The notes: generated from the sequence alone by a model not told the origin. A stretch of 57,686 bases of DNA from Pseudomonadota bacterium (GCA_018820855.1 JAHJNL010000094.1:1-57686); one strand, 5' to 3'; counted from the first letter of the stretch, positions 35,875-45,987 are shown. Program-made: numbers and translations.

Positions 35875-36894
35875 TTATCGCAGAATATGTTTATCGAGTA
35901 ACATATCTTTGACATTGACTGATTCCTGCAGGAGTTTCAGGGCAATCATCTTCTCGATAACGCCATCAAGAACAGACAGAGGCACCTCTTGAGATGAAAA
36001 CTCAAGCGACGACTGCAGATTGCTGAAAGCCTGCCGGATAAGGGCTGGCTCAAATCCGAAATAGTTCTGCTGAGTGAGGATAGTTTGTGCTCCACCGTAG
36101 TCCTGGATATCCTGCTCCAGAAAACGGCAGGCACCCTCTACACTGTCGAGCCACTCAAGAAGGCCTGCATCGTTGCTGCTGGCAACAACATTGTGATTGA
36201 AGACAAGTGCAGCTTGCACTGTCTCAACAGCCTCAGCGTCAAGTTGAATAGACTGCACTTTTTCGGGCAATTGCCATGACGCCATTGTCGGATAAGGTTC
36301 AGGGAGGAACAAACCGTCAATGTACCCCTGCTCCAGTTCATCAATGGCGTGATCGAGCTGCACTGCTGCTACTTTAAAATCATCGCCGTAACTCAAACCG
36401 GCGTGACTGAGAAACGTATGTAGTATCAACAGCTCACTACTCACCAGGCCTGGAATACCGTATATGGTACCAGAGCCTTTTTTCTCCTTTACAGATGGAT
36501 CCATAACCAGAGAAGAACCACCCCTGTGCAGGGAATCTCCCATGAGGAGATCAATGCCTTCGGCATTCATTCTCAAGATGGTTGGTATGGGCAAATAGGC
36601 AATATCAATGGCCTTTAATCTAAAGGCGGCTTCCAGGGCAATATAGGATTTAAAACCTGTCAACTCAACCCGAACCTTCTGATAGGAAAGTCTTTGCCGA
36701 TCATAGGAAATAACAAGAGGTAACTGTGAAAGGACAGGCAGATAACCGATACGCAACAGAACCGGTTCTTCGGTCGTATTCTTCCCTATTGCTGAAGCCG
36801 AACCTGTTTGCAAAAAAATGACGCAAAAGACAATTAACAATATTCTTTGCCAGGACCATAGCAGGCAACGTGTTTTCATAGCAGACTTTTTCAT
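35875..36894 (-). CDS. Periplasmic solute-binding protein, NitT/TauT type
   Basis: A 339-residue exported protein (signal sequence about 1-35). The mature part follows the SsuA/NMT1-type fold: LRIGYLPVLSQLPLVISYDR, IDIAYLPIPTILRMNAEGID, GSGTIYGIPGLVSSELLIL and LEQGYIDGLFLPEPYPTMAS. These proteins usually deliver sulfonates, nitrate or pyrimidine precursors to an ABC transporter. Here no permease or ATPase gene is nearby; the start overlaps the stop of the upstream binding-protein gene by ATGA and a kinase gene follows after 21 bases. A sensor role is inferred. Confidence 0.85.
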   Translation of the reverse strand: MKKSAMKTRCLLWSWQRILLIVFCVIFLQTGSASAIGKNTTEEPVLLRIGYLPVLSQLPLVISYDRQRLSYQKVRVELTGFKSYIALEAAFRLKAIDIAYLPIPTILRMNAEGIDLLMGDSLHRGGSSLVMDPSVKEKKGSGTIYGIPGLVSSELLILHTFLSHAGLSYGDDFKVAAVQLDHAIDELEQGYIDGLFLPEPYPTMASWQLPEKVQSIQLDAEAVETVQAALVFNHNVVASSNDAGLLEWLDSVEGACRFLEQDIQDYGGAQTILTQQNYFGFEPALIRQAFSNLQSSLEFSSQEVPLSVLDGVIEKMIALKLLQESVNVKDMLLDKHILR

Positions 36895-38120
36895 TCAAGC
36901 GGTTCCAAGTTAGTAGGGTTTTCTTCTTTGGTACGCGCAAGAAAATCACCATCGCGTTCACTGATAATAGTGAACAGATCCCATTCATTACTGCTCTCTG
37001 CCGGACTTTTGCCGACAGCAATGTACGTCGGATGAATTCCCTGATGATCCCAGCCACGCCAATACTCGTCATCCCCAAGCAAGGTGAAGTGGTGATTCTC
37101 CAGAGTTGTAACCACGACGTCCCCAGCAAAGCTGCCTGCCCGCTCCACTGCGTCAGCATACTGAAACATATTGACCCAGGCTGCAGCAGCAGCATTTCCA
37201 GGTTTTTTATGGTAACGCTCTTCATAAAGAGTGACAAATTTACGTGAACCCTCGAATCTATCTGCCAGTCCATGATACCAGCACATGGAGGTGATAACTC
37301 CCTCCATAATCTCCGGTCCCAGCGGTTGGGCCATGTGGAGTTCCATGAGCGGTACAACAATGGCCATCTTATCGCGTAACTTGAGCAGGGTCACCTGTTT
37401 CAACGAGTTGATCATATCTTCGCCGAAATGGACCATGACCAGGACATCGGGCTGCGCTTTTTGGACCTTGAGAAGTGCCGAGATATAACTCTTTTCACCA
37501 AGTTTGGTTGAGAGGTTCAAGACAATTTTACCACCGTTTTCCCGTATAACTTTCTCCAGGGACTGCTGAACTGTGACCCCCCAGGTATAATCGGCATAGA
37601 GAAAGGCATATGTCGCATCTTTACCATATTTTTCGACCAGCACGGAGGCCATGGCCTTGGCAGTCTGGTGGCCGTTATTGTACCACCTGAAACCATACCT
37701 GTGGCCATGACTTCCTGTTGTTTCGTTGGAATGAGACAGCCCGGCGAGAAAGAGTACCTTCTTCTCCTGACACACTTCGGCCTGGGCGATAGCCACGGCT
37801 GAACTTGCTCCTCCCGTAACCAGCTGAGCTCCCAGTGCAATCAACTCATAGGCATTGACCTTGGCGACGACAGGGTCAGTTTGGGTATCCCGCACAGCAT
37901 AGACAATCCTTCTGCCAAGAATCCCTCCGTTTTCGTTGAGTAAATCGATTGCCAGGGTATATGCCTTGAGCTGATCCTCTCCCTGTCTTGCGTAGGAGCC
38001 AGACAGAGGCACATTCAGTCCGACCATTACCGTTTCGGCAGCATGTGTCGGAATGGTAAAAGCTAACATCAATGGGACCAGGAACAGTAATCGACCGATA
38101 GTAATCATCGCTCTCAACAT
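36891..38120 (-). CDS. Periplasmic binding protein, branched-chain amino acid/urea type
   Basis: A 409-residue exported protein (signal peptide MLRAMITIGRLLFLVPLMLA, cut near HAAE). Mature sequence: VGLNVPLSGSYARQGEDQLK, NENGGILGRRI, GGASSAVAIAQAEVCQEKKV and AYAFLYADYTWGV-type strands, the Peripla_BP_6 fold of LivJ/UrtA. Such proteins bind amino acids, urea or aromatics; some act as receptors for kinases instead of transporters. The start at 38120 follows CGGAGA. It is first of a three-gene operon (binding protein, binding protein, kinase) with overlapping genes. Confidence 0.87.
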   Translation of the reverse strand: MLRAMITIGRLLFLVPLMLAFTIPTHAAETVMVGLNVPLSGSYARQGEDQLKAYTLAIDLLNENGGILGRRIVYAVRDTQTDPVVAKVNAYELIALGAQLVTGGASSAVAIAQAEVCQEKKVLFLAGLSHSNETTGSHGHRYGFRWYNNGHQTAKAMASVLVEKYGKDATYAFLYADYTWGVTVQQSLEKVIRENGGKIVLNLSTKLGEKSYISALLKVQKAQPDVLVMVHFGEDMINSLKQVTLLKLRDKMAIVVPLMELHMAQPLGPEIMEGVITSMCWYHGLADRFEGSRKFVTLYEERYHKKPGNAAAAAWVNMFQYADAVERAGSFAGDVVVTTLENHHFTLLGDDEYWRGWDHQGIHPTYIAVGKSPAESSNEWDLFTIISERDGDFLARTKEENPTNLEPLE

Positions 38121-38464
38121 TGCATCTCCGTGGCTGGAACATCCGGGATGGTTTTCTGTCATCTCGTTAGAGTACAGCGACTGATAAAACCAATTTATTT
38201 ATATGATCATTTTAACTATCTGTTTTTTTGAGAGTATAGTCAAAGGAAAGTTAGTTTCCTTCGAGGAGCCTGCAGATGATGACTTCTCGAACATCACCCC
38301 AAAGGAGAGCAAGGCGATGCACGTCAGTCTCGATTAGCGATGAGAAAACGAATGGAACAATAAATTTTGCAGGGTAACGCCCAATTTTTTCCCTCCGTTC
38401 TACCTGCAGAACGCCGACGTCAAGGACAAAACAAAGACACTCTTCGACCTCAATGGGTCCATGC
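38121..38464. other. Region upstream of the binding-protein operon
   Basis: About 340 bases. A plus-strand frame ending EEPADDDFSNITPKESKAMH at 38336 or so looks coding but has no start; it may be the tail of a lost gene. The operon promoter is expected here but was not identified. Confidence 0.35.
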
Positions 38465-38913
38465 CTAAGAAAATAGGTTTTTTGGGAGGGGGGAGCAGTC
38501 CGTTTTTAGATCCAGGCCGTCAATGCAGCCACCTTCGGACTCCATAAAATGGTATCGCTGGAATTCTGCAGGCAACGTAAAAGAAACTTTTACGCCGTTC
38601 TCCCAGCATACGACTGGAATACCAGCCATGATAAGGTACAACCTTGGAACTTCTTTCAGGAATATGCTGGGTGATGGCAGCAATAAACTCTTCTGCTGTA
38701 AAGATGAAAAAATCCTTGGAAGCATGCAGCACTATCCCGGTCCGCAATTTCCTTTTGTTTGTCACAGTGAAACTGCCAAGCGATTACCCTGACCTGCCTG
38801 ATCCCGAAGATTTTGGAGAGGCAGGCAAGACAGCTCCGCTCTTCGCCATCAAATGGCAGACCGACAAGACTCTTTAGAGGTTTTTGCAACCTCACAGTAA
38901 CTGTTTTTCTCAT
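38465..38913 (-). pseudogene. Remnant of an IS91/IS801-like transposase
   Basis: Overlapping minus-strand frames share one decayed gene. The piece FTAEEFIAAITQHIPERSSK followed by VVPYHGWYSSRMLGERRK matches the C-terminal part of IS91-type (Y2) transposases (FxxLEFIAxVTxHIPxxxxxxVRYYGxYSN). At least two frameshifts separate the pieces, and the N-terminal catalytic half is missing. It is inactive debris. Confidence 0.65.
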
Positions 38914-38981
38914 CCTGCCATGCTGCGATAATTCATAGAGTTACCTGACGAATGATATACCAATGTGCTCCCCCACCGCCA

Positions 38982-40595
38982 TCACCATGTATATTTCAAT
39001 GCCAGATTTCCCTGAAATCCTTTTTCGCCGTCAAATACCTCTTCGACCTGACCTTGCAGGTTCAAGCTTTTGCTGAGTTTATAGTCTGCACCGACAGTCA
39101 GCACATAACTGTTCTGGTTTAATTCACTAATTGCCAGGTCGCCTGCGACACTGACTTCATTGGGATTCGAAAAATCACAGATATAACCGAGTTTGGCCCA
39201 GATACTGGACTGGCGATCCTGAGCGCTGCTCAGAGTTTTCCTTACTGCTATGCCAAGGCGCCCCTGGAAAGACTCTCCTTGATTTAATGAAACACGGGCA
39301 CCAAGGTTGTCATTAAAATCGCTCTGGCCAATCCTTAGATAGGAAAGTTGTAGTTGCGGTTCAATGGCCCAACTGTTGTTCTGCCGGAAAGAAATACCGT
39401 TTTCAACTGTAACGGCTGTGATATTACCGTCATAATCCTGATTGAGTCCATATCCAAGCTCGCCCGGTACCGTATTCTCGAAGTCAAGTCCGCCAAACAG
39501 TATTGAACCGCTCCCATACCAGGAACGGGGACTATCCGAACTTTGCATATAGAGGCCATACACTCCTCCAACTGTGGCCTTCGACTTGTTTTCGACATCG
39601 CTGATCCCGTATTTTTGCAAGTTGACCCCCAGGCCAAACATGACTCCCCAATACCCCCTTGACTGATCTGCGGATTGTTGTCCGTTGATCATCCGCTGCC
39701 AGCCAATACTCATGCCTCCAGTCTGGGAGTTTACGGAGCTGCCGTCAACTTCTTCGTAGTCCAGATTACCGCCGAAAACGCGTAGCCAAAGCTCTCCCTC
39801 CGGGTTTCCTGCCTCTCCTGCGCCTGAATCATGAAGATTGCCTGCCGCATGTCGAGTCTGATCCAGATGCCAACCAAGATCGGTTGCTATACTGCGACCG
39901 GCTTTCTGCGCACTTGTAACTGCGCCGGAATAGCTTTTTAAATAGTCGGGAGCATAAAGGGCATAGACCAGCCAACTGGTTAAGGCGCCACGGTAATAAT
40001 ATTGATAAGCTCCACCGCTTCGATATTCGCCGTTCTTTTCCATCGGTGCAGCAATTCCGCCGACCAACGTGTATCCCGGCGGCATATCGATCACATATAT
40101 TCGCTGCAGATCGCTTCCCCATGCAGCCAATATTGCCTGTTCGTCACGGCTAGCCTGTATTCCCCGATACTGATCGCCCCACCAACTACCCAGGTAACCC
40201 AACGCCTCTTTATAACCACTGTTGCCCCGTCGGTATAAGCGAAAGGTGGCATTGGGAGAAACAATATCCAGCTTGGTGTCGGTAACCCCGACCAGACTGG
40301 TGAACGAATAAAAATTCGTGTAATCCGTGACTCCGGATCCTGTCTGGTAAAATCTGGGGTTAATGCCCGCATTCTGCAGAATTTTGACCTTGCGATCCAA
40401 GCGACTGTCCGTAACACCTTCGTAAATATTAAAAGCATCCAAACCATCTCGATCACTTTTAATGGTTTTGTTGGATTGAATCTCCTGATCAATGTCTGCC
40501 AGAGTCTCAGCCGACGCCAACGGGAGTGGCAGCAGAAACATCACACCTGGCAAAAAACTTGTCGACACGCGGAATAGATACCACAACAGTTTCAT
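38982..40595 (-). CDS. Autotransporter with TNT-like (NAD glycohydrolase/ADP-ribosyltransferase-fold) passenger
   Basis: A 537-residue protein with a signal peptide (about 1-29). Residues 265-537 are a classic autotransporter beta-barrel (alternating strands, LWLRVFGGNLDY at its start, final ALKYTW with a terminal aromatic). The passenger (about 50-210) resembles the TNT fold of tuberculosis necrotizing toxin: YRRGNSG (Arg122) for the RxG start, SRDEQAILAA (Arg150) for the second Arg, YVIDMPPGYTLVGGIAAP, then SGGAYQYYYRG (Gln198) for the GGGTQY motif. In TNT these residues bind and split NAD. The TNT assignment is by eye and is not certain. The gene stands alone; no immunity gene was recognised next to it. 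Confidence 0.72.
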   Translation of the reverse strand: MKLLWYLFRVSTSFLPGVMFLLPLPLASAETLADIDQEIQSNKTIKSDRDGLDAFNIYEGVTDSRLDRKVKILQNAGINPRFYQTGSGVTDYTNFYSFTSLVGVTDTKLDIVSPNATFRLYRRGNSGYKEALGYLGSWWGDQYRGIQASRDEQAILAAWGSDLQRIYVIDMPPGYTLVGGIAAPMEKNGEYRSGGAYQYYYRGALTSWLVYALYAPDYLKSYSGAVTSAQKAGRSIATDLGWHLDQTRHAAGNLHDSGAGEAGNPEGELWLRVFGGNLDYEEVDGSSVNSQTGGMSIGWQRMINGQQSADQSRGYWGVMFGLGVNLQKYGISDVENKSKATVGGVYGLYMQSSDSPRSWYGSGSILFGGLDFENTVPGELGYGLNQDYDGNITAVTVENGISFRQNNSWAIEPQLQLSYLRIGQSDFNDNLGARVSLNQGESFQGRLGIAVRKTLSSAQDRQSSIWAKLGYICDFSNPNEVSVAGDLAISELNQNSYVLTVGADYKLSKSLNLQGQVEEVFDGEKGFQGNLALKYTW

Positions 40596-40898
40596 GCTAA
40601 CGTTCCTGTCTAGTAAAAATATGGGGCAGAGAAGGTAGATTCACCTTCAAAGTTATCGGCAGCCTCTTTTCCTGCATGGTATCCGGGAAAAGGCTGAACC
40701 GAATCAAAGACTAGCAAGGTAACTATCTATGATTAAATAAGATGGATTTAAATGCAGGGGTCAAAAAGTTCTGCAATACCGGTGCAAGCCGATTTCTGAG
40801 CTATACGAAGACCGCAATATTGGCAACGGCTCAACAACGAATGGTCTTACTCTCCGAACGAGAGATTTCAGCCGTGAACATGGCCACACACAGCCACC
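40596..40898. other. Intergenic region upstream of the autotransporter
   Basis: About 300 bases; presumably holds the autotransporter promoter. A plus-strand frame at 40742-40933 has no family and was not accepted. Confidence 0.4.
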
Positions 40899-42599
40899 TT
40901 ATTGGGGTTTCTTTTCAACCCCGTGAACTGTAAGTTGAGGGAAAGGAATCTCCCAGTTATTCTCCGTACAGCAATCGACACACCACTTCTGAATAGCCCT
41001 TTCCAGTTTTTTATAAATATCCGCCAGCCGTCCATCAAAATCTGCCAGAACCACCAAGTCAAGTGACGAGGAGTTGGCTTGCATAAATTCAACCAGAAGA
41101 TTGTGACAGCTGCTTTTATACCCTTCTTCGGCCATTCGCAATTCCAGGTAGGTTTTCAGGATTGCAGGAATTGTTGAAGTCACTATTTCCTGTAATCCAT
41201 AACTGAGGCCAAAAGGCACCCGTACCCTGAAATTACGTGAAAGGTTGGCGGGACAGGCCTGAAGAAATACCTCAGTAGAATAGGTCACTCTTCGTCCACC
41301 ACGTTCAACCACTTCGACCTGCTCGTGGGAGAGGCTCACCACCCGTGCCCGCGTTTCCGAACCAACCACCACCCAGTCACCTTTTTTACACGGGAACCAT
41401 GGTTCTTCCTGGTTATAAGGACGAGAAACCAGGCCAACCAAATCCTCGATAGGGATACGTAATTCAACTCCAAGAGACGGATTCACAAGTTTGCAAAAAA
41501 CATTGATGGATGCAACCCGCCACGGAACTCCATGCATAACGAGTCGTTCATTTTCCCGAACAGCCCCTATATTGAGCATCAACCTCGCTTGCTGCCATAA
41601 TTTCGGCAGACCTTGACGGATAGTCCAGGTAAGTCCCAAAAAGAAAATAATTGCCATACTCAGGAGGAACCAGTCTTCGGCAAGATAGAGGACAAAAAAC
41701 AAGCCAACAACGGCAAGTACAACAGACAATACCTGAAAAACTATATACAGAAGTCGGATTTCAAATGACCGCGGATCCTTTTTTTTACTCCACCTGAGAG
41801 AGAGTGTGACAATACCACGGTACAACAATCTGCATCCCATCAAAATGACGACAAAAACAAGAATCGCAACAATCAGATACAGTCCTCTGTTTCTGAAAAA
41901 TTTTCGCAGTGAATTGCTTGAGGTTTCTACCAGAGAAAACTCCTGCTCTTCCAGTTGGGCCAATTCCCTTTCAGCGAGTTCAAGCTTGTTGCCAAGTCGT
42001 TTTTGAACATTAATCCACTCTGGCTGTAAGGCTTTTACCTTCTTCTGTACCTCCTTATTTTCTGTCTCCTTCAGGACAGTCTGCAAATGCACCACCGCCT
42101 GCTGGGCTGCTGTTTCCAGCGAATGCAGCTCAACAATCTTGTCTTTCAGGTCTGATTTCTGTCTGACTCTGATTGTAAATCTTTTCAGTTCCTTGATTGC
42201 CGGCTCCACAAGACTGGACAGCTCGTCCTGCCAACTGAACGTTGACGGTTTTTTTTCTGAAAATAATGCAGGCTCTACACCTGTGGCAATGCGTTCAAAA
42301 TCGCTGCTGGTTTCTGAGAATTGTCTGTCAAGTTGCGTAATCTCTTCCTGCAAAGCAATTTTTTCTGCTTCTGACTTACTATTCTTCAGTTTTTCTTGAG
42401 ACAGCTGCAGCTGTTCTTTCAGGTTATGCTGGAGCTCCAACAGAGAAGTAAGCATTTCCGGAGCCCCGCTCGTGGGCTCAACCACTGCTGATTTTTCATC
42501 ATTGTTGGTTAACAGCAGCTGGGAAGATTCAGCCCAGGCATGAAAAGAAAAAAATTGAAATACAATACAGAAAAAGGCTAAAAGTATACTTTTTTGCAT
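40899..42599 (-). CDS. MscS-like mechanosensitive channel protein
   Basis: A 566-residue membrane protein. A signal peptide (1-23) is followed by a long coiled-coil region (about 50-220), a first membrane segment (LYLIVAILVFVVILMGCRLL), further segments (about 285-335), and a cytoplasmic MscS-like beta domain (GVPWRVASINVFCKLVNPSL and KKGDWVVVGSETRARVVSLS), ending in a C-terminal alpha-beta domain (about 470-560). The order matches MscK/YbiO-like members of the MscS family with periplasmic extensions. It would release solutes during hypo-osmotic shock. Single gene. Confidence 0.75.
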   Translation of the reverse strand: MQKSILLAFFCIVFQFFSFHAWAESSQLLLTNNDEKSAVVEPTSGAPEMLTSLLELQHNLKEQLQLSQEKLKNSKSEAEKIALQEEITQLDRQFSETSSDFERIATGVEPALFSEKKPSTFSWQDELSSLVEPAIKELKRFTIRVRQKSDLKDKIVELHSLETAAQQAVVHLQTVLKETENKEVQKKVKALQPEWINVQKRLGNKLELAERELAQLEEQEFSLVETSSNSLRKFFRNRGLYLIVAILVFVVILMGCRLLYRGIVTLSLRWSKKKDPRSFEIRLLYIVFQVLSVVLAVVGLFFVLYLAEDWFLLSMAIIFFLGLTWTIRQGLPKLWQQARLMLNIGAVRENERLVMHGVPWRVASINVFCKLVNPSLGVELRIPIEDLVGLVSRPYNQEEPWFPCKKGDWVVVGSETRARVVSLSHEQVEVVERGGRRVTYSTEVFLQACPANLSRNFRVRVPFGLSYGLQEIVTSTIPAILKTYLELRMAEEGYKSSCHNLLVEFMQANSSSLDLVVLADFDGRLADIYKKLERAIQKWCVDCCTENNWEIPFPQLTVHGVEKKPQ

Positions 42600-43133
42600 G
42601 GCGTACCAGTTGATACTATTCAGGAGTAGTCCAAAAGACAGAGCAAAGTTGACTCGATCATGATTACAACCTCATCCTCTACAACTCCATAAAAAAACAA
42701 AATAAATGACCCACTGGGGACGGCTTTTTTTGTTTCGGGAATTGTCGCTTTCATTCTTATATAAGACGGTTACGCCAGCAGTTGCAATAAATTTCACAAA
42801 CAGCAACCGCTGCTACTGTGGCAAGGCAAAAAGTCTCTCATGCGATACTAGAGTACTGATCCAACCGGTTCAGGCCATATTAAAAGTTGGAGAAAAAAAC
42901 ATTAATTGAGGCATAGATCGGGATGCCAGCAACTATTAGGCAGAGTGGAGAAGGATCAAGACAATCCACTTAAAGATCGTTAGATGCTGTTCAAATGAAG
43001 CAAACCACCTCTCCTATAAGGGCGGTTTTGTCGTTGACTCGGCATGTCCAACCCAAGGCCATACAGTTGGGGCGATTTTCATAGTAAGTACTGAGACATC
43101 GGCAATATGTACCCCTGGTTACCGATGTTTATG
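42600..43133. other. Intergenic region, no supported gene
   Basis: About 530 bases. A weak hairpin near 43005-43035 (AACCGCC pairing with GGTGGTT on the minus strand) could end transcription of the flavin reductase gene. The frame at 42706-42909 has no family support. Confidence 0.4.
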
Positions 43134-43706
43134 TTATTTATTGTATTTCCTTCCTATATCGAAGCTTCGACCAATAACTTTATCAAGAGACCAGTATTCT
43201 CGTACACCATGACCATATACAAAAGGAGCGATCTTTTCCATTATGGGATGGCCTTTGGAATTCACGGCATCCTCGTCAACCTTGATATCCATGATCTCTC
43301 CTATGAACTGAGTATGCAAGCCGATTTCAAGGCTGTGTATGACCTTACATTCGATGATAAGGGGAAATTCATTCACATACGGAGCATCAACTACTTCCGA
43401 GCGTATCGGAGTCAAGCCGGTGTCTTTGAATTTGTCAGTATTCTTTCCAGAGGCAATTCCAAAATAGTCGGCTTCTGCGACATATTTTTCCGAAGGAACA
43501 CTAATTGTGTATGCCTTACGCTCCACGATTGAACCATAAGTATAAGTAGCTTTGCGAAGCGAGATAGTCACTGCCGCCGGTTTTGAGCAACAAATGCCGC
43601 CCCATGCTATGGTCATGACATTGGGTTTGCCTTCCTGATCGTAACTACCAACACACCATACTGGGTTAGGATAGGCCAACGTCTCAGAACCTATTGATTT
43701 TTTCAT
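43134..43706 (-). CDS. Flavin reductase family protein (flavoredoxin-like)
   Basis: A 190-residue protein starting MKKSIGSETLAYPNPVWCVG. The FMN-binding split-barrel pattern is clear: NVMTIAWGGICCSKPAAVTI, YGSIVERKAYTISVPSEKY and the late YGHGVREYWSLD. Flavoredoxin and related NAD(P)H:flavin reductases of sulfate reducers carry electrons to other enzymes. GAGAGG precedes the ATG. It is transcribed towards MscS and away from FapA. Confidence 0.85.
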   Translation of the reverse strand: MKKSIGSETLAYPNPVWCVGSYDQEGKPNVMTIAWGGICCSKPAAVTISLRKATYTYGSIVERKAYTISVPSEKYVAEADYFGIASGKNTDKFKDTGLTPIRSEVVDAPYVNEFPLIIECKVIHSLEIGLHTQFIGEIMDIKVDEDAVNSKGHPIMEKIAPFVYGHGVREYWSLDKVIGRSFDIGRKYNK

Positions 43707-43910
43707 ATTTTTATCCTCTCTTGTATATTGAAATGTCGAACATTAAAATCTGTGGTTTGACCGCAATATTGCTTTGTTGGAATCAAGATTTTTGCCCCTC
43801 CAAAGGGGATCATAAGGACAAAGGCGAGCCAACCACAGAGATTTTCCATCATGATAACAAAATGTTGGCCTGGCCAGACACCGTATTTGTCCGCTTCTCT
43901 CAGCTCACCG

Positions 43911-45656
43911 TTAACGAAGGGGCAGAGTGAGGATGAGAGTCTGCGACTCGTCCAGCTGAAATCGTTTCCTGCTCATGGTCTCATCGATTGTCATCATCCG
44001 GTTGCCGATCTGCAGTATATTTCCTGCCTGAATATTCCCATAGACGTCAATGGTGATCTTGCTTATATCGATGTTCTGCGTCTGTTCTTTCGTGGTACTG
44101 GGCGGGGATTCGGAAGATGAGTCCGTTTTTTCTTCAGGGCGGGAATACAGGGCAGTACCTGGGAGCATGTTGATGTGCAGGTATTGAAATTTGATCTCTT
44201 CGATTCGCCCTTTGATGGAGTGCAGTTTCTTGGTCCTGGCAGCACCCGTATACCCCTTGAGTCTCTGGATGATGGACTCCTGGTAATCGGCCAGTCGCTT
44301 CTGCAGTTTGCGTGACTGATAGAGCCGTTCAGCCACCACTCCGGCAGCGATGAAACCCGGATCGGAGTCCGTTGCCCCCGCATCACCAAGGGTAATGCTT
44401 CCCTCAGCAACGAGTTCGCCCCCGACGATCACGCTGTTCTCCTTGCAGCGGATGTCACCTCCGACGGAAATGTAGCTGTAATAGCACTGTTTACGGATGA
44501 CACAGTTGCCTCCACACTGGATATGGCCCTGTTCGATAAAAAAGATATCAGCGTCCCCTTCAGCCTTCAGTGAACTCCCATTGCCAAATATCCCTCCCTT
44601 GATCACAATATTGGAGAGACTGGAGACCTGGGTTGATGTGACATTGCCATTGATTTCGAGGTCTCCATCCGTTTTCACCTTAAAGCAGGGAAGCACGGAA
44701 CCATGGATGACAACAGAGTTCCGTGATTCGATGTTGCCGATGGCATAGTCGATATCACTGTGGATTTCCTGCTTGCTGCAGACCTTGATCACATTGTCGT
44801 GGACGACCGAAAGGACACCGTCGCCAGTCGCCCTGACCTGATGGGTATCCGGCAGATATTCAACCTCTCCCGAGGTTTTCACCTCCATGTCGAGACCGAT
44901 TCTCTGCGCTATGGGTTCTCCTTCCACCGTCATTCCAGGCCTTCCTTTGGTCAACGGCACCTTGGTGGCTATCAACTGCCCGGCCGACACCGGCACCATG
45001 ATTTTTCTCTCCCGAAAGTCGATGGTTCCGTCCGGAAGGAGAGTGCCTGCAATGGGCCCGATTTCAAGGTGAAACTTGAGATAGGCGTCTTCCCCGTCTT
45101 GCGGTGTTCGCCCCCTGCTCAGCACAACGGATTCATGTTCGCCAGGGCCTTTGCGAATGATCTCCTTGGTCAGATTCAGCTGGTTATAATCGATGCCCGA
45201 GACAATCCCGGAGGTGGTGAGCAGCTGATAGAGGTCTTCACTGGTCCAATTGGTGCAGTTGAAAAGCAGCGGCCTGATGATGATCGATGCCTCCATCCGG
45301 CTTCCGGAAATCCGGAAGAGCGGTTCGACAGAGACCACAAGATGCTTCTCCTCACTGTCCGGGTCTGTATGGAATGCAATCTCCGGATACCCTGTCACCA
45401 TGGACAGCAGCTGATTTCTGTCTTCTGAAAAGGCGGTATTGAGGCCGGCGATGACAGGTCTGAGTGGAATTTTTTCATTCCCGGGAAAGCCTGAGTCCGT
45501 GAACTCCAGCAGCAGCTGGCCCTTTTGCACCGGCTCTGTGACCGGCAATTTTTCCAGGGGATAATTTTCGTCTATTTTGAGCTTGGTGCTGGTAAAACAG
45601 AGGGTCGGTTCAAGGTATTCCTGGGATGGGGGCCCTGTGTAATCCGTCGGTTTCAT
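43911..45656 (-). CDS. fapA: FapA (DUF342) family protein
   Basis: A 581-residue protein. The N-terminal part (about 40-300) has the DUF342 signature GILSVVHDNVIKV-like strands and ISAGQLIATKVPLTKGRPGM-type text, and the C-terminal part is a right-handed beta-helix-like repeat region (IVIKGGIFGNGSSLKAEGDA, CVIRKQCYYSYISVGGDIRC) ending in a coiled coil (KLQKRLADYQESIIQRLKGY). FapA-like proteins are linked to flagellar assembly and polar localisation in Vibrio and others. It is not inside the flagellar cluster here. No good ribosome-binding site precedes the ATG. Confidence 0.85.
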   Translation of the reverse strand: MKPTDYTGPPSQEYLEPTLCFTSTKLKIDENYPLEKLPVTEPVQKGQLLLEFTDSGFPGNEKIPLRPVIAGLNTAFSEDRNQLLSMVTGYPEIAFHTDPDSEEKHLVVSVEPLFRISGSRMEASIIIRPLLFNCTNWTSEDLYQLLTTSGIVSGIDYNQLNLTKEIIRKGPGEHESVVLSRGRTPQDGEDAYLKFHLEIGPIAGTLLPDGTIDFRERKIMVPVSAGQLIATKVPLTKGRPGMTVEGEPIAQRIGLDMEVKTSGEVEYLPDTHQVRATGDGVLSVVHDNVIKVCSKQEIHSDIDYAIGNIESRNSVVIHGSVLPCFKVKTDGDLEINGNVTSTQVSSLSNIVIKGGIFGNGSSLKAEGDADIFFIEQGHIQCGGNCVIRKQCYYSYISVGGDIRCKENSVIVGGELVAEGSITLGDAGATDSDPGFIAAGVVAERLYQSRKLQKRLADYQESIIQRLKGYTGAARTKKLHSIKGRIEEIKFQYLHINMLPGTALYSRPEEKTDSSSESPPSTTKEQTQNIDISKITIDVYGNIQAGNILQIGNRMMTIDETMSRKRFQLDESQTLILTLPLR

Positions 45657-45987
45657 GTAAAGAGTTCTTTGTCCCTTTGCGTAGGCTCGGCTCCTTTGGC
45701 AGAGCCTGAATTTTGAGGAAGAAGTGTTTCGCTCCTATGTAATGTAACGATACTTATAACAGGTTCAAAGGTAATAGAAAAGTGATGATGCAGTGAGACG
45801 CACTGTGGATGAATACCGGAAAGACCATGTTTTCACTCAAGAACACTATTGGCAGAGCATAGAACCCGGGGGATGACCGAGTCAACATATCGTTTTTGTT
45901 GCTGAAGATACCAGAAAGAGGCTTTTGCTATCCTTAGAATACCCTTTTGGGTATTTGAAAAGCCCTTTTAACAAAATCCCCCCTATC
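45657..45987. other. Intergenic region upstream of FapA
   Basis: About 330 bases. No regulatory site or gene could be recognised. Confidence 0.4.
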
